Counted from the first letter of the stretch, positions 21,448-32,887 are shown. The stretch: 64,000 nucleotides of DNA from Thermoanaerobacter wiegelii Rt8.B1 (GCF_000147695.2 NC_015958.1:2277501-2341500); one strand, 5' to 3'. Numbers and translations are program-made. The notes: a model not told the origin generated them from the sequence alone.

Positions 21448-21822
21448 TTACTTTTTAGGCTTTTTAGCGCCATACCTTGAACGAGCTTGCTTTCTATTGG
21501 CAACACCCGCAGCATCAAGGGCTCCTCTGATAATCTTGTACCTTACACCTGGGAGGTCTTTAACCCTTCCACCTCTTACTAAAACTACAGAGTGTTCCTG
21601 CAAATTGTGACCTATACCAGGGATGTACGCTGTAACCTCTGTACCATTTGTTAGCCTTACCCTTGCTATTTTTCTCAATGCTGAATTTGGCTTCTTAGGA
21701 GTTGTAGTCTTTACTACAACACAAACTCCTCTCTTTTGAGGATTACCCTCTAAAGCTGGAGCAGCAGATTTATATTTTACTGGCTTTCTTCCTTGTCTTA
21801 CTAACTGATTTATTGTTGGCAT
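21448..21822 (-). CDS. rpsL: 30S ribosomal protein S12
   Basis: Decoding-centre protein, the classical streptomycin-resistance target. From ATG 21822 it has 124 residues ([19 protein letters not shown]). The residues where resistance mutations occur look wild type ([11 protein letters not shown] and GVRYKIIRG). GGAAGGAGG precedes the ATG; an in-frame extension to 21849 was rejected for lack of a ribosome site. Confidence 0.97.
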   Translation of the reverse strand: MPTINQLVRQGRKPVKYKSAAPALEGNPQKRGVCVVVKTTTPKKPNSALRKIARVRLTNGTEVTAYIPGIGHNLQEHSVVLVRGGRVKDLPGVRYKIIRGALDAAGVANRKQARSRYGAKKPKK

Positions 21823-21847
21823 TTTTGCACCTCCTTCCAAATAAATC

Positions 21848-21885
21848 AAGAAATAATTACCCCCTCAAAGGGGTAATTATTTCTT
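21848..21885 (-). repeat. 16-bp perfect hairpin between the L7Ae-like gene and rpsL
   Basis: Arms 21848-21863 and 21870-21885 pair perfectly around a 6-nt loop; the stop codon of the upstream gene lies in the stem. The minus-strand downstream sequence (GATTTATTTGG) is only moderately T-rich, so partial termination or mRNA processing is as likely as full termination. Confidence 0.75.
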
Positions 21886-22131
21886 TTCACCTATAATATC
21901 CGCTGCAGCGGCAGCATTTACATCAATACCACACATTACCCCAAGTTCTTTCATAGTATCGACGTACACTATTCTAATTGATTTTTCTTCACATAGTTCT
22001 TTTATTTTTTTAGTAACATGTTCTTCCGCATCTTTTGCAATGTAGACCTGAAGTACATTGCAATTCATTATTGCTTTTAGAGTCTGCTTCGCTCCAACCA
22101 CCCGCTTAGAAGGGCAATCTTGTCCCGCCAT
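21877..22131 (-). CDS. L7Ae-family ribosomal protein (YbxF-like)
   Basis: An 84-residue member of the L7Ae/L30e/S12e family, whose members bind kink-turn RNA. It begins MAGQDCPSKRVVGAKQTLKAI, with conserved VYIAKDAEEHVTKKI and a glycine/alanine-rich end. B. subtilis YbxF occupies the same place between rpoC and rpsL and binds kink-turns in vitro; its role on the ribosome is unsettled. ATG 22131 (GGGAGG 7 nt upstream) is preferred to upstream in-frame starts up to 22185. Confidence 0.88.
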   Translation of the reverse strand: MAGQDCPSKRVVGAKQTLKAIMNCNVLQVYIAKDAEEHVTKKIKELCEEKSIRIVYVDTMKELGVMCGIDVNAAAAADIIGEKK

Positions 22132-22175
22132 TCGCCTTCCTCCCATCAGGACAGCGGTTTTTAACACACTTAATA

Positions 22176-22204
22176 ATTTTATCATTAAGCAGTTTAGCTG
22201 TCAA
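22176..22204 (-). promoter_or_regulatory. Promoter of the L7Ae-str operon
   Basis: TTGACA (22199-22204) and TAAAAT (22176-22181) on the minus strand with a 17-nt spacer, starting 22 nt after the rpoC stop. This is a strong sigma-A match and gives the str operon its own start. Confidence 0.75.
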
Positions 22205-22226
22205 CAGTAGAATTTCGTTTCAATCT

Positions 22227-25200
22227 TTAGTTGCTTGCCTTTACTTCTGTTTCTTCTTTTTCTTTATCTTGTCTTTCCTGTTGGTCATTCACTTTTTTTA
22301 CAACAGAAATATTTCTATAGCGTGACAAACCTGTTCCAGCAGGAATTAGTTTACCTATTATCACATTTTCTTTTAATCCTAAGAGCGGGTCTACTTTACC
22401 TTTTATAGCCGCATCTGTAAGCACTCTTGTCGTCTCTTGGAAAGAAGCAGCTGATAAGAAAGAATCTGTTGCCAGAGCCGCCTTTGTAATTCCCAAAAGA
22501 GCTCTTCTTCCAGTAGCGGGTCTTAATCCTTTTTCAATTGCTTTTTTGTTTTCATCTTCGAATTTAAACATATCTATAAGCTCTCCAGGAAGCATTGAAG
22601 TATCTCCTGGGTCTTCTACTTTTACTTTTCTCATCATTTGTCTTATTATTACTTCAATATGCTTATCATTTATTTCAACACCCTGCAATCTATAAACCTT
22701 TTGAACCTCTTGTAGCAAGTAAGTCTGTACTGCAAATATTCCTTTTATCTTTAAAAGGTCATGAGGATTTACAGACCCTTCTGTCAACTCATCCCCAGCT
22801 TGTATTACCTGACCATCATGAACTTTAAGTCTTGAACCATAGGGAATGAGATAAGTCTTAGAAATATTGTTTTCTTCATCTGTTACAATGACTTCTCTTC
22901 TCTTCTTTGACTCATTGATTCTTACAACACCAGAGATTTCAGAAATTACAGCAAGTCCTTTTGGTTTTCTTGCCTCAAAAAGCTCTTCTACCCTTGGAAG
23001 ACCTTGTGTAATATCTGCACCAGCTACACCGCCAGTATGGAATGTTCGCATTGTAAGCTGTGTACCTGGTTCGCCTATAGCTTGTGCAGCAATAATGCCC
23101 ACTGCTTCGCCTATATTTACAAGTTCACCTGTTGCAAGGTCTCTACCATAACACATTCTACATACGCCGTGTCTTGACTTACATGTCAAAAGTGACCTTA
23201 TCTTTAGCTTTGTAATACCTGCTTTTTCGATTTTTTCTGCTTCCTCTTCGTTTATCAACTCATTTCTTCTGACAATTATATTGCCTTCATTATCAACCAC
23301 GTCTTCAGCCGCAACTCTTCCTATTATTCTGTCAGCTAATTTTTCAATTATTTCATTTCCTTCTCTTATTTCTTCTACATAAATTCCTTCATCGGTTCCA
23401 CAATCATCTTCTCTGACTATGACATCTTGGCTCACATCAACTAATCTTCTCGTCAAATAACCAGAGTCTGCAGTTCTTAAAGCTGTATCCGCAAGACCTT
23501 TTCTTGCACCGTGAGTAGATATGAAGAATTCCAACACATTAAGACCCTCTCTAAAGTTAGACCTTATAGGAAGCTCAATAATTCTTCCTGAAGGGTCTGC
23601 CATAAGACCTCTCATACCTGCTAACTGCCTTATCTGGTTTTTACTTCCTCTTGCTCCTGAATGAGCCATCATAAATATAGGATTAAATTTGTCCAAGCTT
23701 GCCATCAAAGCTTCTGTAACTTTTTCTGTAGTCATGTTCCATGTCCTTATTACGCTCTCATATCTTTCTTCCTCGGATATGAGACCACGTCTGAATTGGC
23801 TTTCAATTTTACTTACCATTTCATCTGCTTCTTTTAGAAGCTTCTCTTTTTCTTTAGGTATTACCATGTCAGATACACTGACAGTAATAGCTGCTTTTGT
23901 AGAATATCTGAAACCTAACTCTTTGATTTTATCAAGAGTTTCTGCTGTCTTTGTTGGCCCGTGTAATCTGTATACTCTATCTAAAATTTTCCCCAATTTA
24001 GATTTATCTACTAAATCATTAATTTCTAAGTCAAAAGCAGTTTCAGGATTAGTTCTATCTACATAACCTAAATCCTGTGGAATTGCTTCATTAAATATAA
24101 TTTTTCCAACTGTTGTCTCAATTATTTTTGATTTTTTGACTCCATCAATTTCTTTTGTCATCTTCACTTTTATCTTAGCATGGATGTGAATGTATCCCAG
24201 TTGATATGCCATAATAGCTTCTTCAGGGCTGGAGAAATATTTGCCCTCACCTGGAACTCCCTCTTCATCTGCTGTTAAGTAATAACAACCTAATACCATA
24301 TCTTGAGTAGGAGTCATAACAGGCTTTCCATCTTGGGGCTTGAGTATGTTATTAGCAGCCAGCATTAAAAATCTCGCTTCAGCTTGTGCTTCCATTGAAA
24401 GAGGTACGTGGACAGCCATCTGGTCACCATCAAAGTCTGCATTGTAAGCCGTACACACAAGAGGATGAAGCTTTATAGCTCTTCCTTCAACTAACACCGG
24501 TTCAAAAGCTTGAATACCCAATCTATGAAGTGTAGGTGCTCTGTTTAGTAACACAGGATGTTCTTTAATAACTTCCTCTAATACATCCCATACCTCAGGC
24601 TTTACCTTTTCAACCATTCTCTTAGCACTTTTTATATGCTGCGCCAAACCCTCATCTACTAATTTCTTCATTACAAAAGGCTTAAAAAGCTCTAATGCCA
24701 TTTCTTTTGGCAAACCACATTGATAAACTTTAAGCTCCGGCCCCACTACTATAACGGAACGACCTGAATAATCTACCCTTTTACCTAAAAGATTTTGTCT
24801 GAATCTTCCTTGCTTACCTTTTAGCATATCAGAAAGGGATTTTAAAGGTCGGTTGCCTGGGCCTGTAACAGGTCTACCTCTTCTGCCATTGTCTATCAAA
24901 GCATCTACTGCTTCTTGTAGCATTCTTTTTTCATTTCTTACTATAATATCTGGAGCCCCTAAGTCTAAAAGCTTTTTCAATCTGTTATTTCTATTGATTA
25001 CTCTCCTATACAAATCATTAAGGTCTGAAGTTGCAAAGCGCCCACCATCCAACTGCACCATAGGTCTTAAATCAGGCGGAATTACAGGTATAACATCTAA
25101 AATCATCCATTCAGGGCGATTGCCGGAATCTATAAAAGCTTGCACTACTTCTAACCTTCTAATTGCTCTTACCCTTTTTTGGCCAGTAGATTCACGTATT

Positions 25201-25781
25201 TCAGCTCTCAATTCTTTGCTCAATTTTTCTAAATCTATTTCTTGTAACAATTCTTTTATAGCTTCGGCTCCCATCCCTGCTCTAAATCTGTTGCCATATT
25301 TATCAAGGTAATCCCTATATTCTTTTTCTGATAATAATTGCTTTTTAGTAAGAGGAGTATCGCCGGGGTCAATAACCACATATGATACAAAGTACAGCAC
25401 TTTTTCCAATGCTCTTGGAGACATATCAAGAAGAAGCCCCATTCGACTTGGAATCCCCTTTACATACCATATATGTGCAACAGGGGCAGCAAGTTCAATG
25501 TGCCCCATTCTTTCCCTTCTAACTTTGGACCTTGTAACTTCAACTCCACATCTATCACAAACTACACCTTTGTATCTCACTCTCTTGTATTTACCGCAAT
25601 GGCATTCCCAGTCTTTTGTAGGTCCAAAAATTCTTTCACAAAAAAGGCCATCCCTTTCTGGTTTTAACGTTCTATAATTGATAGTTTCAGGCTTTTTCAC
25701 CTCACCTCTTGACCATTCTCTTATTTTTTCAGGTGATGCTAACCCAATTTTAATAGCCTCAAAATTTCTTAACTGAAACAA
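22227..25781 (-). CDS. rpoC: RNA polymerase subunit beta'
   Basis: Catalytic largest subunit of RNA polymerase. The 1184-residue protein has the first zinc site (CHCGKYKR...CDRCG, residues about 60-78), the active-site motif NADFDGDQM near residue 455 with three magnesium aspartates, the trigger-loop region, and a second zinc site (CGTDEG...[13 protein letters not shown] near residue 870). It starts with TTG at 25781. The ribosome site and the TTG lie in a small hairpin (25780-25796). Confidence 0.98.
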   Translation of the reverse strand: MFQLRNFEAIKIGLASPEKIREWSRGEVKKPETINYRTLKPERDGLFCERIFGPTKDWECHCGKYKRVRYKGVVCDRCGVEVTRSKVRRERMGHIELAAPVAHIWYVKGIPSRMGLLLDMSPRALEKVLYFVSYVVIDPGDTPLTKKQLLSEKEYRDYLDKYGNRFRAGMGAEAIKELLQEIDLEKLSKELRAEIRESTGQKRVRAIRRLEVVQAFIDSGNRPEWMILDVIPVIPPDLRPMVQLDGGRFATSDLNDLYRRVINRNNRLKKLLDLGAPDIIVRNEKRMLQEAVDALIDNGRRGRPVTGPGNRPLKSLSDMLKGKQGRFRQNLLGKRVDYSGRSVIVVGPELKVYQCGLPKEMALELFKPFVMKKLVDEGLAQHIKSAKRMVEKVKPEVWDVLEEVIKEHPVLLNRAPTLHRLGIQAFEPVLVEGRAIKLHPLVCTAYNADFDGDQMAVHVPLSMEAQAEARFLMLAANNILKPQDGKPVMTPTQDMVLGCYYLTADEEGVPGEGKYFSSPEEAIMAYQLGYIHIHAKIKVKMTKEIDGVKKSKIIETTVGKIIFNEAIPQDLGYVDRTNPETAFDLEINDLVDKSKLGKILDRVYRLHGPTKTAETLDKIKELGFRYSTKAAITVSVSDMVIPKEKEKLLKEADEMVSKIESQFRRGLISEEERYESVIRTWNMTTEKVTEALMASLDKFNPIFMMAHSGARGSKNQIRQLAGMRGLMADPSGRIIELPIRSNFREGLNVLEFFISTHGARKGLADTALRTADSGYLTRRLVDVSQDVIVREDDCGTDEGIYVEEIREGNEIIEKLADRIIGRVAAEDVVDNEGNIIVRRNELINEEEAEKIEKAGITKLKIRSLLTCKSRHGVCRMCYGRDLATGELVNIGEAVGIIAAQAIGEPGTQLTMRTFHTGGVAGADITQGLPRVEELFEARKPKGLAVISEISGVVRINESKKRREVIVTDEENNISKTYLIPYGSRLKVHDGQVIQAGDELTEGSVNPHDLLKIKGIFAVQTYLLQEVQKVYRLQGVEINDKHIEVIIRQMMRKVKVEDPGDTSMLPGELIDMFKFEDENKKAIEKGLRPATGRRALLGITKAALATDSFLSAASFQETTRVLTDAAIKGKVDPLLGLKENVIIGKLIPAGTGLSRYRNISVVKKVNDQQERQDKEKEETEVKASN

Positions 25782-25796
25782 GGAGTGTCGCTCCTT
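25780..25796 (-). promoter_or_regulatory. Hairpin covering the rpoC ribosome-binding site
   Basis: On the mRNA AAGGAG and CTCCTT form a 6-bp stem around the loop CGACA; the left arm is the Shine-Dalgarno sequence and the right arm abuts and overlaps the TTG start. Translation of rpoC may depend on opening of this helix. Confidence 0.6.
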
Positions 25797-25823
25797 TCTT
25801 CAAAAAATTTTGGTTTTAACTAA

Positions 25824-28800
25824 TTAAATGTCAAAATCTTCGTCAATCATCAAATCGTCATTTTCTATATCAAAACTATCTGGCTCAAAATCAATATCCT
25901 CTGGCAGTTCTTCAATCTCTTCTTCAAAGCCTTCTTCGTAGCTTTCATCATACACTTCTTCTGGTGGCGTATCTTCGCGGCCTTCTATATTGATATTAAG
26001 AGTAGCATCTGGCACATCAGAATCGTCATCATCTTCAAATTCTTTTAATGGAATTTCTTGATTATCTTCTGTGATAACTTTGACATCTAATGCTAAGCTT
26101 TGAAGTTCCTTAACCAATACCTTAAAGGATTCAGGAATACCTGGTTCTGGTATGTTTTCACCCTTGACAATAGCTTCATAGGTTTTTACACGACCTGATA
26201 CATCGTCAGATTTCACAGTCAAAATCTCTTGTAAAGTGTGAGCTGCACCATATGCCTCTAATGCCCATACTTCCATCTCACCAAATCTCTGTCCACCAAA
26301 CTGAGCTTTTCCACCCAAAGGTTGCTGAGTAACCAAAGAATATGGTCCAGTAGACCTTGCATGCATCTTATCATCAACAAGATGGTGAAGTTTCAGCATG
26401 TACATATAACCTACTGTAACTTTATTATCAAAAGGCTCGCCTGTTCTTCCATCGTACAATTGCACCTTGCCGTCAGGAGAAAAACCCGATTTAGCTAAAA
26501 GCTCTTGTATGTCTTCTTCTGTTGCTCCATCAAAAACAGGTGTAGCAATCTGCCATCCCAATGCTTTTGCAACAAGACCCAAGTGAACTTCTAAAACCTG
26601 ACCAATGTTCATACGGGATGGAACACCTAATGGGTTTAAGCATATCTGCAAAGGGGTACCGTCTGGCAAAAACGGCATATCTTCTACTGGAAGTATCCTT
26701 GAAATAACACCCTTGTTACCGTGGCGCCCTGCCATTTTGTCTCCAACAGAAATTTTCCTCTTTTGAGCAACAAATACTCTTACCATCTGGTTGACTCCTG
26801 GTGGCAATTCATCACCATTTTCTCTGGAATAAACTTTAACATCTACTACTATACCTGACTCACCGTGAGGAACACGCAAAGAAGTATCTCTTACTTCTCT
26901 TGCCTTTTCTCCAAAAATAGCTCTTAAAAGTCTTTCCTCAGCTGTAAGTTCAGTCTCACCTTTTGGAGTAACTTTACCTACCAATATGTCACCAGCGGTA
27001 ACTTCTGCACCTATACGTATTATTCCTCTCTCGTCTAAATCTTTTAAAGCATCTTCGCCTACATTCGGTATTTCTCTCGTTATCTCTTCTGGACCTAATT
27101 TCGTATCTCTTGCTTCTGCATCATACTCCTCAATGTGAATAGAAGTTAAAGAATCATCTCTAACCAATTCTTCACTTATCAAAATAGCATCTTCATAGTT
27201 GTAACCTTCCCAAGGCATAAATCCTACTAAGACATTTTTCCCAAGTGCAAGTTCACCGTGGTCAGTAGAAGGTCCATCGCATATAACTTGCCCTTTTTTC
27301 ACTTCATCTCCTTCATTTACAATAGGCCTTTGGTTTATACAAGTTCCCTGGTTTGACCTCTTAAATTTAAGTAAATTATACTCATCCCTTCTACCGTCCT
27401 TTGTTCTAATTACAACTTTATCAGCAGCAACTTTTTCCACTACTCCATCGTTTTTCGCTAATACTACTACACCAGAATCAACAGCTGCCTTATATTCTAT
27501 ACCCGTTCCAATTATTGGCGCTTCAGGTTTTATAAGGGGTACTGCTTGCCTCTGCATGTTAGACCCCATCAAGGCTCTATTCGCATCATCATTTTCCAAG
27601 AAAGGTATCATAGAAGTAGCAACAGACACTATCTGTTTTGGTGAAACGTCCATGAAGTCCACTTCTGTTGGAGGTACAGCTATTATCTCTTCTTTTAATC
27701 TACATACCACTTTCTCATTAATAAACCTGTTGTTTTCATCTAATGGTTCGTTAGCTTGAGCTATAATATATTCATCTTCTTCATCTGCAGTCATATATAC
27801 AATTTCATCTGTAACTGTACCAGTAGTTTTATCTACTCTCCTATATGGAGCTTCAATAAATCCATATTCATTTACACGAGCATAGGTAGTCAAAGATCCA
27901 ATCAAACCGATATTAGGTCCTTCAGGAGTCTCAATTGGACATATCCTTCCATAGTGAGAATAATGAACGTCTCTTACTTCAAAACCCGCTCTTTCTCTAC
28001 TAAGTCCTCCAGGACCTAAAGCACTTACTCTTCTCTTATGAGTAAGTTCTGCCAAAGGGTTAGTTTGGTCCATAAATTGAGAAAGCTGGGAGCTTCCAAA
28101 AAACTCTCTAATGGCTGCTACAACTGGGCGAATGTTTATAAGGTTTTGAGGAGTAATTTCATTCACATCTTGGATTGTCATTCTTTCTTTGACTACTCTT
28201 TCTAATCTCGCAAGTCCAATTCTAAATTGGTTTTGCAATAATTCCCCTACAGACCGCAGTCTCCTATTTCCTAAATGATCTATATCATCTATTGAACCTA
28301 TTCCATGAGTTAAATTTAATTGGTAACTTATAGTGGCTATAATGTCATCTTTAGTAATGTGCTTAGGAACAAGTTCATCCATTCTATTTTTTATTTCGTT
28401 TATTACCGCCTCTTCATCAGAGAAATTGTCAAGTATTTCTTTTAATATACTTAAATTTACTGCTTCTTTTATATTTAAGCTAGATACATCATAAGGCATT
28501 GGATATTTATTTATATCCACCGTATTATTGCCTATTACTTTTACTACTTTACCCTCTACTAACACTTCTACTACATTTATGCCGCAATTTTGAATTTCTT
28601 CTGCCTTTTCTTTTGAAATTTTCTCTCCTTCTTCTACTAATATCTCACCTGTAACAGGGTTGACAATCTTTTTTGCACTCTTTAAGTTTGCAATTCTCAT
28701 TTTTAACGCAAGTTTTTTATTAAATTTATAGCGTCCAACTTTTGCTAAATCATACCTTTTTGCATCAAAAAATAATGCATACAAAAGGCTTTTAGCACTC

Positions 28801-29543
28801 TCGACAGTAGGCGGCTCCCCCGGTCTTAATCTCTTATAAATTTCTATTAAAGCCTCTTCTTCAGATTTTGTAGTATCTTTATCTAAAGTAGCTTTTAATT
28901 TTTCCTCTTCCCCTAAAAGGTCAAGAATTTGAATATCAGTACTATAACCCAAAGCCCTTAATAATACAGTAATTGGAACTTTTCTTGTTCTGTCAATTCT
29001 AACATATACTATATCATTGGAATCTTCTTCATATTCTAGCCAAGCGCCTCTATTTGGAATTACAGTTGCAGAAATTAATTTTTTCCCAAATTTATCAAAT
29101 TGTTGTTCATAATAGACTCCTGGAGACCTAACCAATTGGCTTACAATTACACGTTCTGCGCCATTTATAATAAAAGTACCCTTTTCTGTCATTAAAGGGA
29201 AATCTCCCATAAATACTTCAGATTCCTTAATTTCCCCAGTCTCTCTGTTGGTGAGGCGTACTTTGACTTTCATCGGCACAGCATATGTAGTATCTCTGTC
29301 TTTACATTCTTCTACTGAATACTTGGGGTTATTTTCTAATCGATAATCAACAAATTCTAAAGCCAAATTCCCCGTAAAGCTCTCTATTGGGGAAATTTCT
29401 CTAAAGACTTCTCTCAATCCCTCCTCTAAAAACCATTTGTAGGACTTCTTTTGAACTTCAATAAGGTCGGGCATTTCTAATACTTCGTCGATCTTGGCAA
29501 AGCTCATTCTTGTCTTGTTGCCCACTTGTACAGGACGTACCAT
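25824..29543 (-). CDS. rpoB: RNA polymerase subunit beta
   Basis: Second catalytic subunit of RNA polymerase. From ATG 29543 it has 1239 residues. The rifampicin region reads [20 protein letters not shown] and [13 protein letters not shown], which looks drug-sensitive. Also present are the [20 protein letters not shown] block and the C-terminal [16 protein letters not shown]. The tail after residue 1180 is unusually acidic. ATG 29543 (AAGGGG 8 nt upstream) is chosen over a GTG at 29552 that overlaps the ribosome site. Confidence 0.98.
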   Translation of the reverse strand: MVRPVQVGNKTRMSFAKIDEVLEMPDLIEVQKKSYKWFLEEGLREVFREISPIESFTGNLALEFVDYRLENNPKYSVEECKDRDTTYAVPMKVKVRLTNRETGEIKESEVFMGDFPLMTEKGTFIINGAERVIVSQLVRSPGVYYEQQFDKFGKKLISATVIPNRGAWLEYEEDSNDIVYVRIDRTRKVPITVLLRALGYSTDIQILDLLGEEEKLKATLDKDTTKSEEEALIEIYKRLRPGEPPTVESAKSLLYALFFDAKRYDLAKVGRYKFNKKLALKMRIANLKSAKKIVNPVTGEILVEEGEKISKEKAEEIQNCGINVVEVLVEGKVVKVIGNNTVDINKYPMPYDVSSLNIKEAVNLSILKEILDNFSDEEAVINEIKNRMDELVPKHITKDDIIATISYQLNLTHGIGSIDDIDHLGNRRLRSVGELLQNQFRIGLARLERVVKERMTIQDVNEITPQNLINIRPVVAAIREFFGSSQLSQFMDQTNPLAELTHKRRVSALGPGGLSRERAGFEVRDVHYSHYGRICPIETPEGPNIGLIGSLTTYARVNEYGFIEAPYRRVDKTTGTVTDEIVYMTADEEDEYIIAQANEPLDENNRFINEKVVCRLKEEIIAVPPTEVDFMDVSPKQIVSVATSMIPFLENDDANRALMGSNMQRQAVPLIKPEAPIIGTGIEYKAAVDSGVVVLAKNDGVVEKVAADKVVIRTKDGRRDEYNLLKFKRSNQGTCINQRPIVNEGDEVKKGQVICDGPSTDHGELALGKNVLVGFMPWEGYNYEDAILISEELVRDDSLTSIHIEEYDAEARDTKLGPEEITREIPNVGEDALKDLDERGIIRIGAEVTAGDILVGKVTPKGETELTAEERLLRAIFGEKAREVRDTSLRVPHGESGIVVDVKVYSRENGDELPPGVNQMVRVFVAQKRKISVGDKMAGRHGNKGVISRILPVEDMPFLPDGTPLQICLNPLGVPSRMNIGQVLEVHLGLVAKALGWQIATPVFDGATEEDIQELLAKSGFSPDGKVQLYDGRTGEPFDNKVTVGYMYMLKLHHLVDDKMHARSTGPYSLVTQQPLGGKAQFGGQRFGEMEVWALEAYGAAHTLQEILTVKSDDVSGRVKTYEAIVKGENIPEPGIPESFKVLVKELQSLALDVKVITEDNQEIPLKEFEDDDDSDVPDATLNINIEGREDTPPEEVYDESYEEGFEEEIEELPEDIDFEPDSFDIENDDLMIDEDFDI

Positions 29544-29572
29544 CCATTTCACCCCTTAAAAAATGTAAATTA

Positions 29573-29593
29573 CCAAAAGTTTTCAACTTTTGG
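29573..29593 (-). repeat. Hairpin in the rpoB leader
   Basis: CCAAAAGTT and AACTTTTGG form a perfect 9-bp stem with a 3-nt loop, about 30 nt before the rpoB start. The role is unknown; it could affect mRNA stability or translation. Confidence 0.55.
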
Positions 29594-29696
29594 ATTGTGC
29601 ACAAAAGAACCCTATTTTACCATTATTATTCACCAACAGTCGTCCTCTTATACATATATTAACAAATAAAAAAGGCCACTATTAATGCAATTTATT

Positions 29697-29725
29697 ATAA
29701 TAGCACAAGTGAAGATTTATGTCAA
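29697..29725 (-). promoter_or_regulatory. Promoter of rpoBC
   Basis: TTGACA (29720-29725) and TATTAT (29697-29702) are 17 nt apart on the minus strand, downstream of the rplL terminator and about 150 nt before rpoB. rpoBC can thus be transcribed apart from rplJL. Confidence 0.7.
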
Positions 29726-29740
29726 CAATTCCCCATAAAA

Positions 29741-29768
29741 AAATAAGGGCAAAATTTTTGCCCTTATT
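29741..29768 (-). terminator. Terminator or attenuator after rplL
   Basis: A palindrome of about 13 bp (AAATAAGGGCAAA with its complement) runs into a stretch of seven T on the minus strand just after rplL. In other bacteria partial termination here sets the ratio of L7/L12 to polymerase. Confidence 0.75.
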
Positions 29769-30141
29769 TTATTTCTACTTTTGCACCAACTTCTTCGAAT
29801 TTTGCTTTGATTTGATTTGCTTCGTCTTTGCTTACTCCTTCTTTAACTGGCTTTGGAGCACTTTCTACTAAATCTTTTGCTTCTTTTAGTCCTAAGCCTG
29901 TTACTTCTCTCACAACCTTGATAACTTTTATCTTGTCGCTACCTACTTCTTGTAAAATAACATCAAATTCCGTTTTTTCTTCAGCTGGTGCTGCTGCTGG
30001 TACTCCAGCTGCTGGAGCTGCTGCAACTGCTACAGGAGCTGCCGCAGATACGCCAAATTCCTCCTCTAAAGCTTTTACCAATTCAGCTAATTCTAGAACT
30101 GTCATATTTTTTATGGCTTCCAAAATTTCCTCTTTGTTCAT
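29764..30141 (-). CDS. rplL: 50S ribosomal protein L7/L12
   Basis: Multicopy stalk protein that recruits translational GTPases. From ATG 30141 it has 125 residues: an N-terminal dimerisation helix ([23 protein letters not shown]), an alanine/proline-rich hinge (residues about 38-55) and the C-terminal domain ([23 protein letters not shown]). GGAGG lies 8 nt upstream. It follows rplJ by 37 nt. Confidence 0.97.
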   Translation of the reverse strand: MNKEEILEAIKNMTVLELAELVKALEEEFGVSAAAPVAVAAAPAAGVPAAAPAEEKTEFDVILQEVGSDKIKVIKVVREVTGLGLKEAKDLVESAPKPVKEGVSKDEANQIKAKFEEVGAKVEIK

Positions 30142-30178
30142 TTTCTCTACCTCCATCTTAAAATTTTTATTTTTGTTT

Positions 30179-30712
30179 TCAAGCTTCAGCTTGCTTTTTC
30201 TCTTTCACTGCATTTAAAGCATATACAAGACTTCTCAACGTGCCAGACAACACGAAAACGAGGTTGGTAATAGGAGCTTTCATGCTGCCCAAAGCTTTCG
30301 CCACAAGCTCTTCCCTTGAAGGAAGCTCTGCCAAAGCCTTAATTTCTTCAACTGTCACTAACTTCCCATTTACAAGACCTGCTTTTAACTCAATTCCCTT
30401 GTGGTCTTTCATAAATTCCACAAGAACTTTAGCAGGCGCAACAGGGTCATCATATCCAAAAGCTACAGAAGTCGGCCCTTCAAAATATTTAATTAAATCA
30501 TCTCCATAGCCTAGTTCCTTAGCTGCAATAGTCATTAAAGTATTTTTGTAGACTTTGTACTCAGAATTAGCTTCTCTAAATTTGCGTCTTAATATAGTAT
30601 CATCTTCTACAGTCAAGCCACTAAAGTTTGAAAAAATCACTGTTTGTGCTCGTGACAATTTGTCTTTAAACTCTGCTACGATTTGTTGCTTTTTCTCTTT
30701 TGCTGTGCCCAC
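30179..30712 (-). CDS. rplJ: 50S ribosomal protein L10
   Basis: Base of the ribosomal stalk: it binds 23S rRNA and, through its C-terminal helix, several L7/L12 dimers. The 177-residue protein starts at GTG 30712 ([18 protein letters not shown] after Met), with AAGGAGG 7 nt upstream. The conserved YKVYKNTL and FSNFSGLTV segments are seen. A structured leader upstream (30733-30850) is the known binding site type for L10 autoregulation. Confidence 0.97.
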   Translation of the reverse strand: MGTAKEKKQQIVAEFKDKLSRAQTVIFSNFSGLTVEDDTILRRKFREANSEYKVYKNTLMTIAAKELGYGDDLIKYFEGPTSVAFGYDDPVAPAKVLVEFMKDHKGIELKAGLVNGKLVTVEEIKALAELPSREELVAKALGSMKAPITNLVFVLSGTLRSLVYALNAVKEKKQAEA

Positions 30713-30732
30713 CTTCCCACCTCCTTAAAAAA

Positions 30733-30850
30733 TTTAAAAAGGATCCCGTAGACACGAGGATCCCTTTTGGGAATTTATTTTTAAAAACCTCGGTGGGATT
30801 TACGTGCAAAAGCACACCCACTGTCTACGGTCTTTTTATTCAATTTCAAC
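30733..30850 (-). promoter_or_regulatory. L10 leader with attenuator
   Basis: The rplJ leader carries two mutually exclusive pairings. GTAGACA near the 5' end (30822-30828) can pair with TGTCTAC (30748-30754), or the 3' part can form a terminator-like stem (AAAAGGGATCC with GGATCCTTTTT) followed by T-runs. This fits the known Firmicute L10 leader, to which L10(L12) binds to shut off its own synthesis. Confidence 0.85.
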
Positions 30851-30857
30851 GTCACTT

Positions 30858-30886
30858 ATTATACCTTACATCTTTTTGTCTGTCAA
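30858..30886 (-). promoter_or_regulatory. Consensus promoter of rplJ-rplL
   Basis: Perfect TTGACA (30881-30886) and perfect TATAAT (30858-30863) with a 17-nt spacer on the minus strand, placing the transcript start at the 5' edge of the L10 leader. Confidence 0.85.
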
Positions 30887-30895
30887 CAACTTTTA

Positions 30896-31588
30896 TTAAA
30901 AAATCTTTAAAGGATTAACCTTCACACCTGGTCCCATTGTAGAAGATAACACTACACTTTTGATGTATTGTCCTTTTGCGGCTGCTGGTTTGGACTTGAT
31001 TATAGCATCCATAACTGCTCTGAAGTTTTCTAATAACTTCTCTTTCCCAAAGGATTTTTTCCCTATAGGAACGTGAATTATACCTGCTTTATCCACCCTG
31101 TACTCAATCTTACCAGCTTTAATTTCTTTAATAGCTTTTTCTAAATCAAAAGTCACAGTACCTGATTTAGGGTTTGGCATTAATCCTTTTGGACCTAATA
31201 TTTTACCTAATCTCCCTACAGCTCCCATCATATCAGGAGTTGCAACTACAACATCATAATCAAACCAATTTTCATTTTGAATTTTTGCAACTAATTCTTC
31301 TGCTCCCACATAATCAGCACCTGCTGCTTCTGCTTCTTTAGCTTTTTCCCCTTTTGCAAAAACTAATACTTTCACACTTTTTCCTGTTCCGTGAGGAAGC
31401 ACTACTGTACCTCTTACCTGTTGGTCAGCATGTCTTGGGTCAACACCTAGTCTTACAGCTAAATCAATTGTTTCGTCAAAATTTGCCTTTGCAGTTTTCA
31501 AAACAATATCTATTGCTTCATCACTGGAATACTGCTGTGTTTTGTCATATAACTTTAAGCTCTCTAAATATTTTTTCCCACGTTTCAT
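30896..31588 (-). CDS. rplA: 50S ribosomal protein L1
   Basis: Mobile L1-stalk protein that helps release E-site tRNA; it represses its own operon in many bacteria. The 230-residue protein [21 protein letters not shown]... shows the family motif [14 protein letters not shown] and [21 protein letters not shown]. It lies 46 nt after rplK, and a consensus promoter for rplJ begins just past its stop. Confidence 0.97.
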   Translation of the reverse strand: MKRGKKYLESLKLYDKTQQYSSDEAIDIVLKTAKANFDETIDLAVRLGVDPRHADQQVRGTVVLPHGTGKSVKVLVFAKGEKAKEAEAAGADYVGAEELVAKIQNENWFDYDVVVATPDMMGAVGRLGKILGPKGLMPNPKSGTVTFDLEKAIKEIKAGKIEYRVDKAGIIHVPIGKKSFGKEKLLENFRAVMDAIIKSKPAAAKGQYIKSVVLSSTMGPGVKVNPLKIF

Positions 31589-31634
31589 TTTCTAACCTCC
31601 TTGTGGTATTATCGGACTTTCCTCCCACTTATTT

Positions 31635-32057
31635 TTATACAATCTCTATACCCATGCTTCTTGCAGTACCTGCTATCATCCGCATAGCAGCCTCTATATC
31701 AGAAGCATTTAAGTCTTTCATCTTGATTTCAGCAATTTCTCTAAGCTGCTCCCTTGTAATTTTTCCTACTTTTTGTTTGTTAGGTTGCGGAGAACCTGAC
31801 TCTATTCCAGCTGCCTTTTTGAGTAGCACAGCTGCTGGTGGAGTTTTAGTTATAAAACTAAATGACCTGTCTGCATATATTGTAATAACAACAGGAATTA
31901 TTAGCCCTGCGTCTTTGGCTGTCCTTTCATTGAACTCTTTACAAAAAGCCATTATATTAACACCGTGAGGTCCTAAAGCAGTACCTACTGGTGGCGCAGG
32001 AGTAGCTTTTCCCGCTGGCAACTGTATTTTTACAACTGCTGCCACTTTCTTTGCCAT
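31635..32057 (-). CDS. rplK: 50S ribosomal protein L11
   Basis: GTPase-centre protein needed for factor function and for stringent RelA activation. The 140-residue sequence has the proline-rich N-terminal domain ([25 protein letters not shown]) where thiopeptide-resistance changes occur, here wild type, and the C-terminal rRNA-binding domain ending ARSMGIEIV. Confidence 0.97.
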   Translation of the reverse strand: MAKKVAAVVKIQLPAGKATPAPPVGTALGPHGVNIMAFCKEFNERTAKDAGLIIPVVITIYADRSFSFITKTPPAAVLLKKAAGIESGSPQPNKQKVGKITREQLREIAEIKMKDLNASDIEAAMRMIAGTARSMGIEIV

Positions 32058-32103
32058 GATTACACCTCCTTACCAAATTAAAATAGCTTATGAGTTTCTA
32101 CTT

Positions 32104-32628
32104 TTATATTTTTTGAAGTTGTACAAGGTCAAATTCAACCGGTGTCTCTCTCCCAAACATGGAAATTAAAACTTTCGCCTTTTGTCTTTCTGGATAAATC
32201 TCTTGAACTACTCCAATAAAATTCTCAAAAGGCCCAGAAATAACCCTGACAGTATCTTTTACATTAAGGTCAACTGCAGTTGGAATCTCTTTTATACCTA
32301 AAGCTCTAACTTCCGCTTCAGTTAATGGTACAGGTTTAGATCCAGGGCCTACAAATCCTGTAACACCCCTGGTATTTCGCACAACGTACCAAGTATCATC
32401 TGTCATAACCATTTTCACCAAAACGTAACCCGGGAAAATCTTTCTCTCGACAGTTTTCTTTTTACCGTCTTTAATCTCAACAACTTTTTCCGTAGGTACG
32501 ATGATTTGGTGAATTAAATGCTGCAAATTCCTATTCTCTACAATTTTCTCTAAATTAGCCTTAACTTTGTTTTCATATCCAGAATAGGTATGAACCACAT
32601 ACCACTTTGCATTTTCTTTTTCTGGCAT
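32104..32628 (-). CDS. nusG: Transcription antitermination factor NusG
   Basis: Universal elongation factor that binds RNA polymerase and affects pausing and termination. From ATG 32628 it has 174 residues: an NGN domain (WYVVHTYSGYENKVKANLEK), the conserved FPGYVLVKMVMTDDTWYVVRNT, and a C-terminal KOW domain (VKDTVRVISGPFENFIGVV). AGAGG lies 6 nt before this ATG; an in-frame TTG at 32634 was rejected. Confidence 0.97.
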   Translation of the reverse strand: MPEKENAKWYVVHTYSGYENKVKANLEKIVENRNLQHLIHQIIVPTEKVVEIKDGKKKTVERKIFPGYVLVKMVMTDDTWYVVRNTRGVTGFVGPGSKPVPLTEAEVRALGIKEIPTAVDLNVKDTVRVISGPFENFIGVVQEIYPERQKAKVLISMFGRETPVEFDLVQLQKI

Positions 32629-32660
32629 AGTCAACCTCTGGGGACTCGCCCCAACCTCCT

Positions 32661-32858
32661 TTAAACTTTAATAATGAGCTTTAATAGATAACTAAAAACT
32701 GAGTCAATCAAAAAAATGAATACTGTAAAAAGAGCTACTACTATTAATACAATTTCCGTATAAGTTATCATAGTTTCTCTGCTTGGCCATGTCACCTTTT
32801 TCATTTCTGCCCTTACATCTTTGAAAAACTTGACAATTTTTCTTCCTTCACCGGCCAT
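32661..32858 (-). CDS. secE: Protein translocase subunit SecE
   Basis: Small essential partner of SecY that clamps the translocon. The 65-residue protein has the amphipathic cytosolic helix with the conserved KKVTWPSRET motif (residues 20-29) and one transmembrane helix (about residues 34-60). It is the single-span form usual in Gram-positive bacteria. It lies between rpmG and nusG. Confidence 0.96.
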   Translation of the reverse strand: MAGEGRKIVKFFKDVRAEMKKVTWPSRETMITYTEIVLIVVALFTVFIFLIDSVFSYLLKLIIKV

Positions 32859-32887
32859 TTCCTCACATCCTCTTAAAGTTTTAAAAA

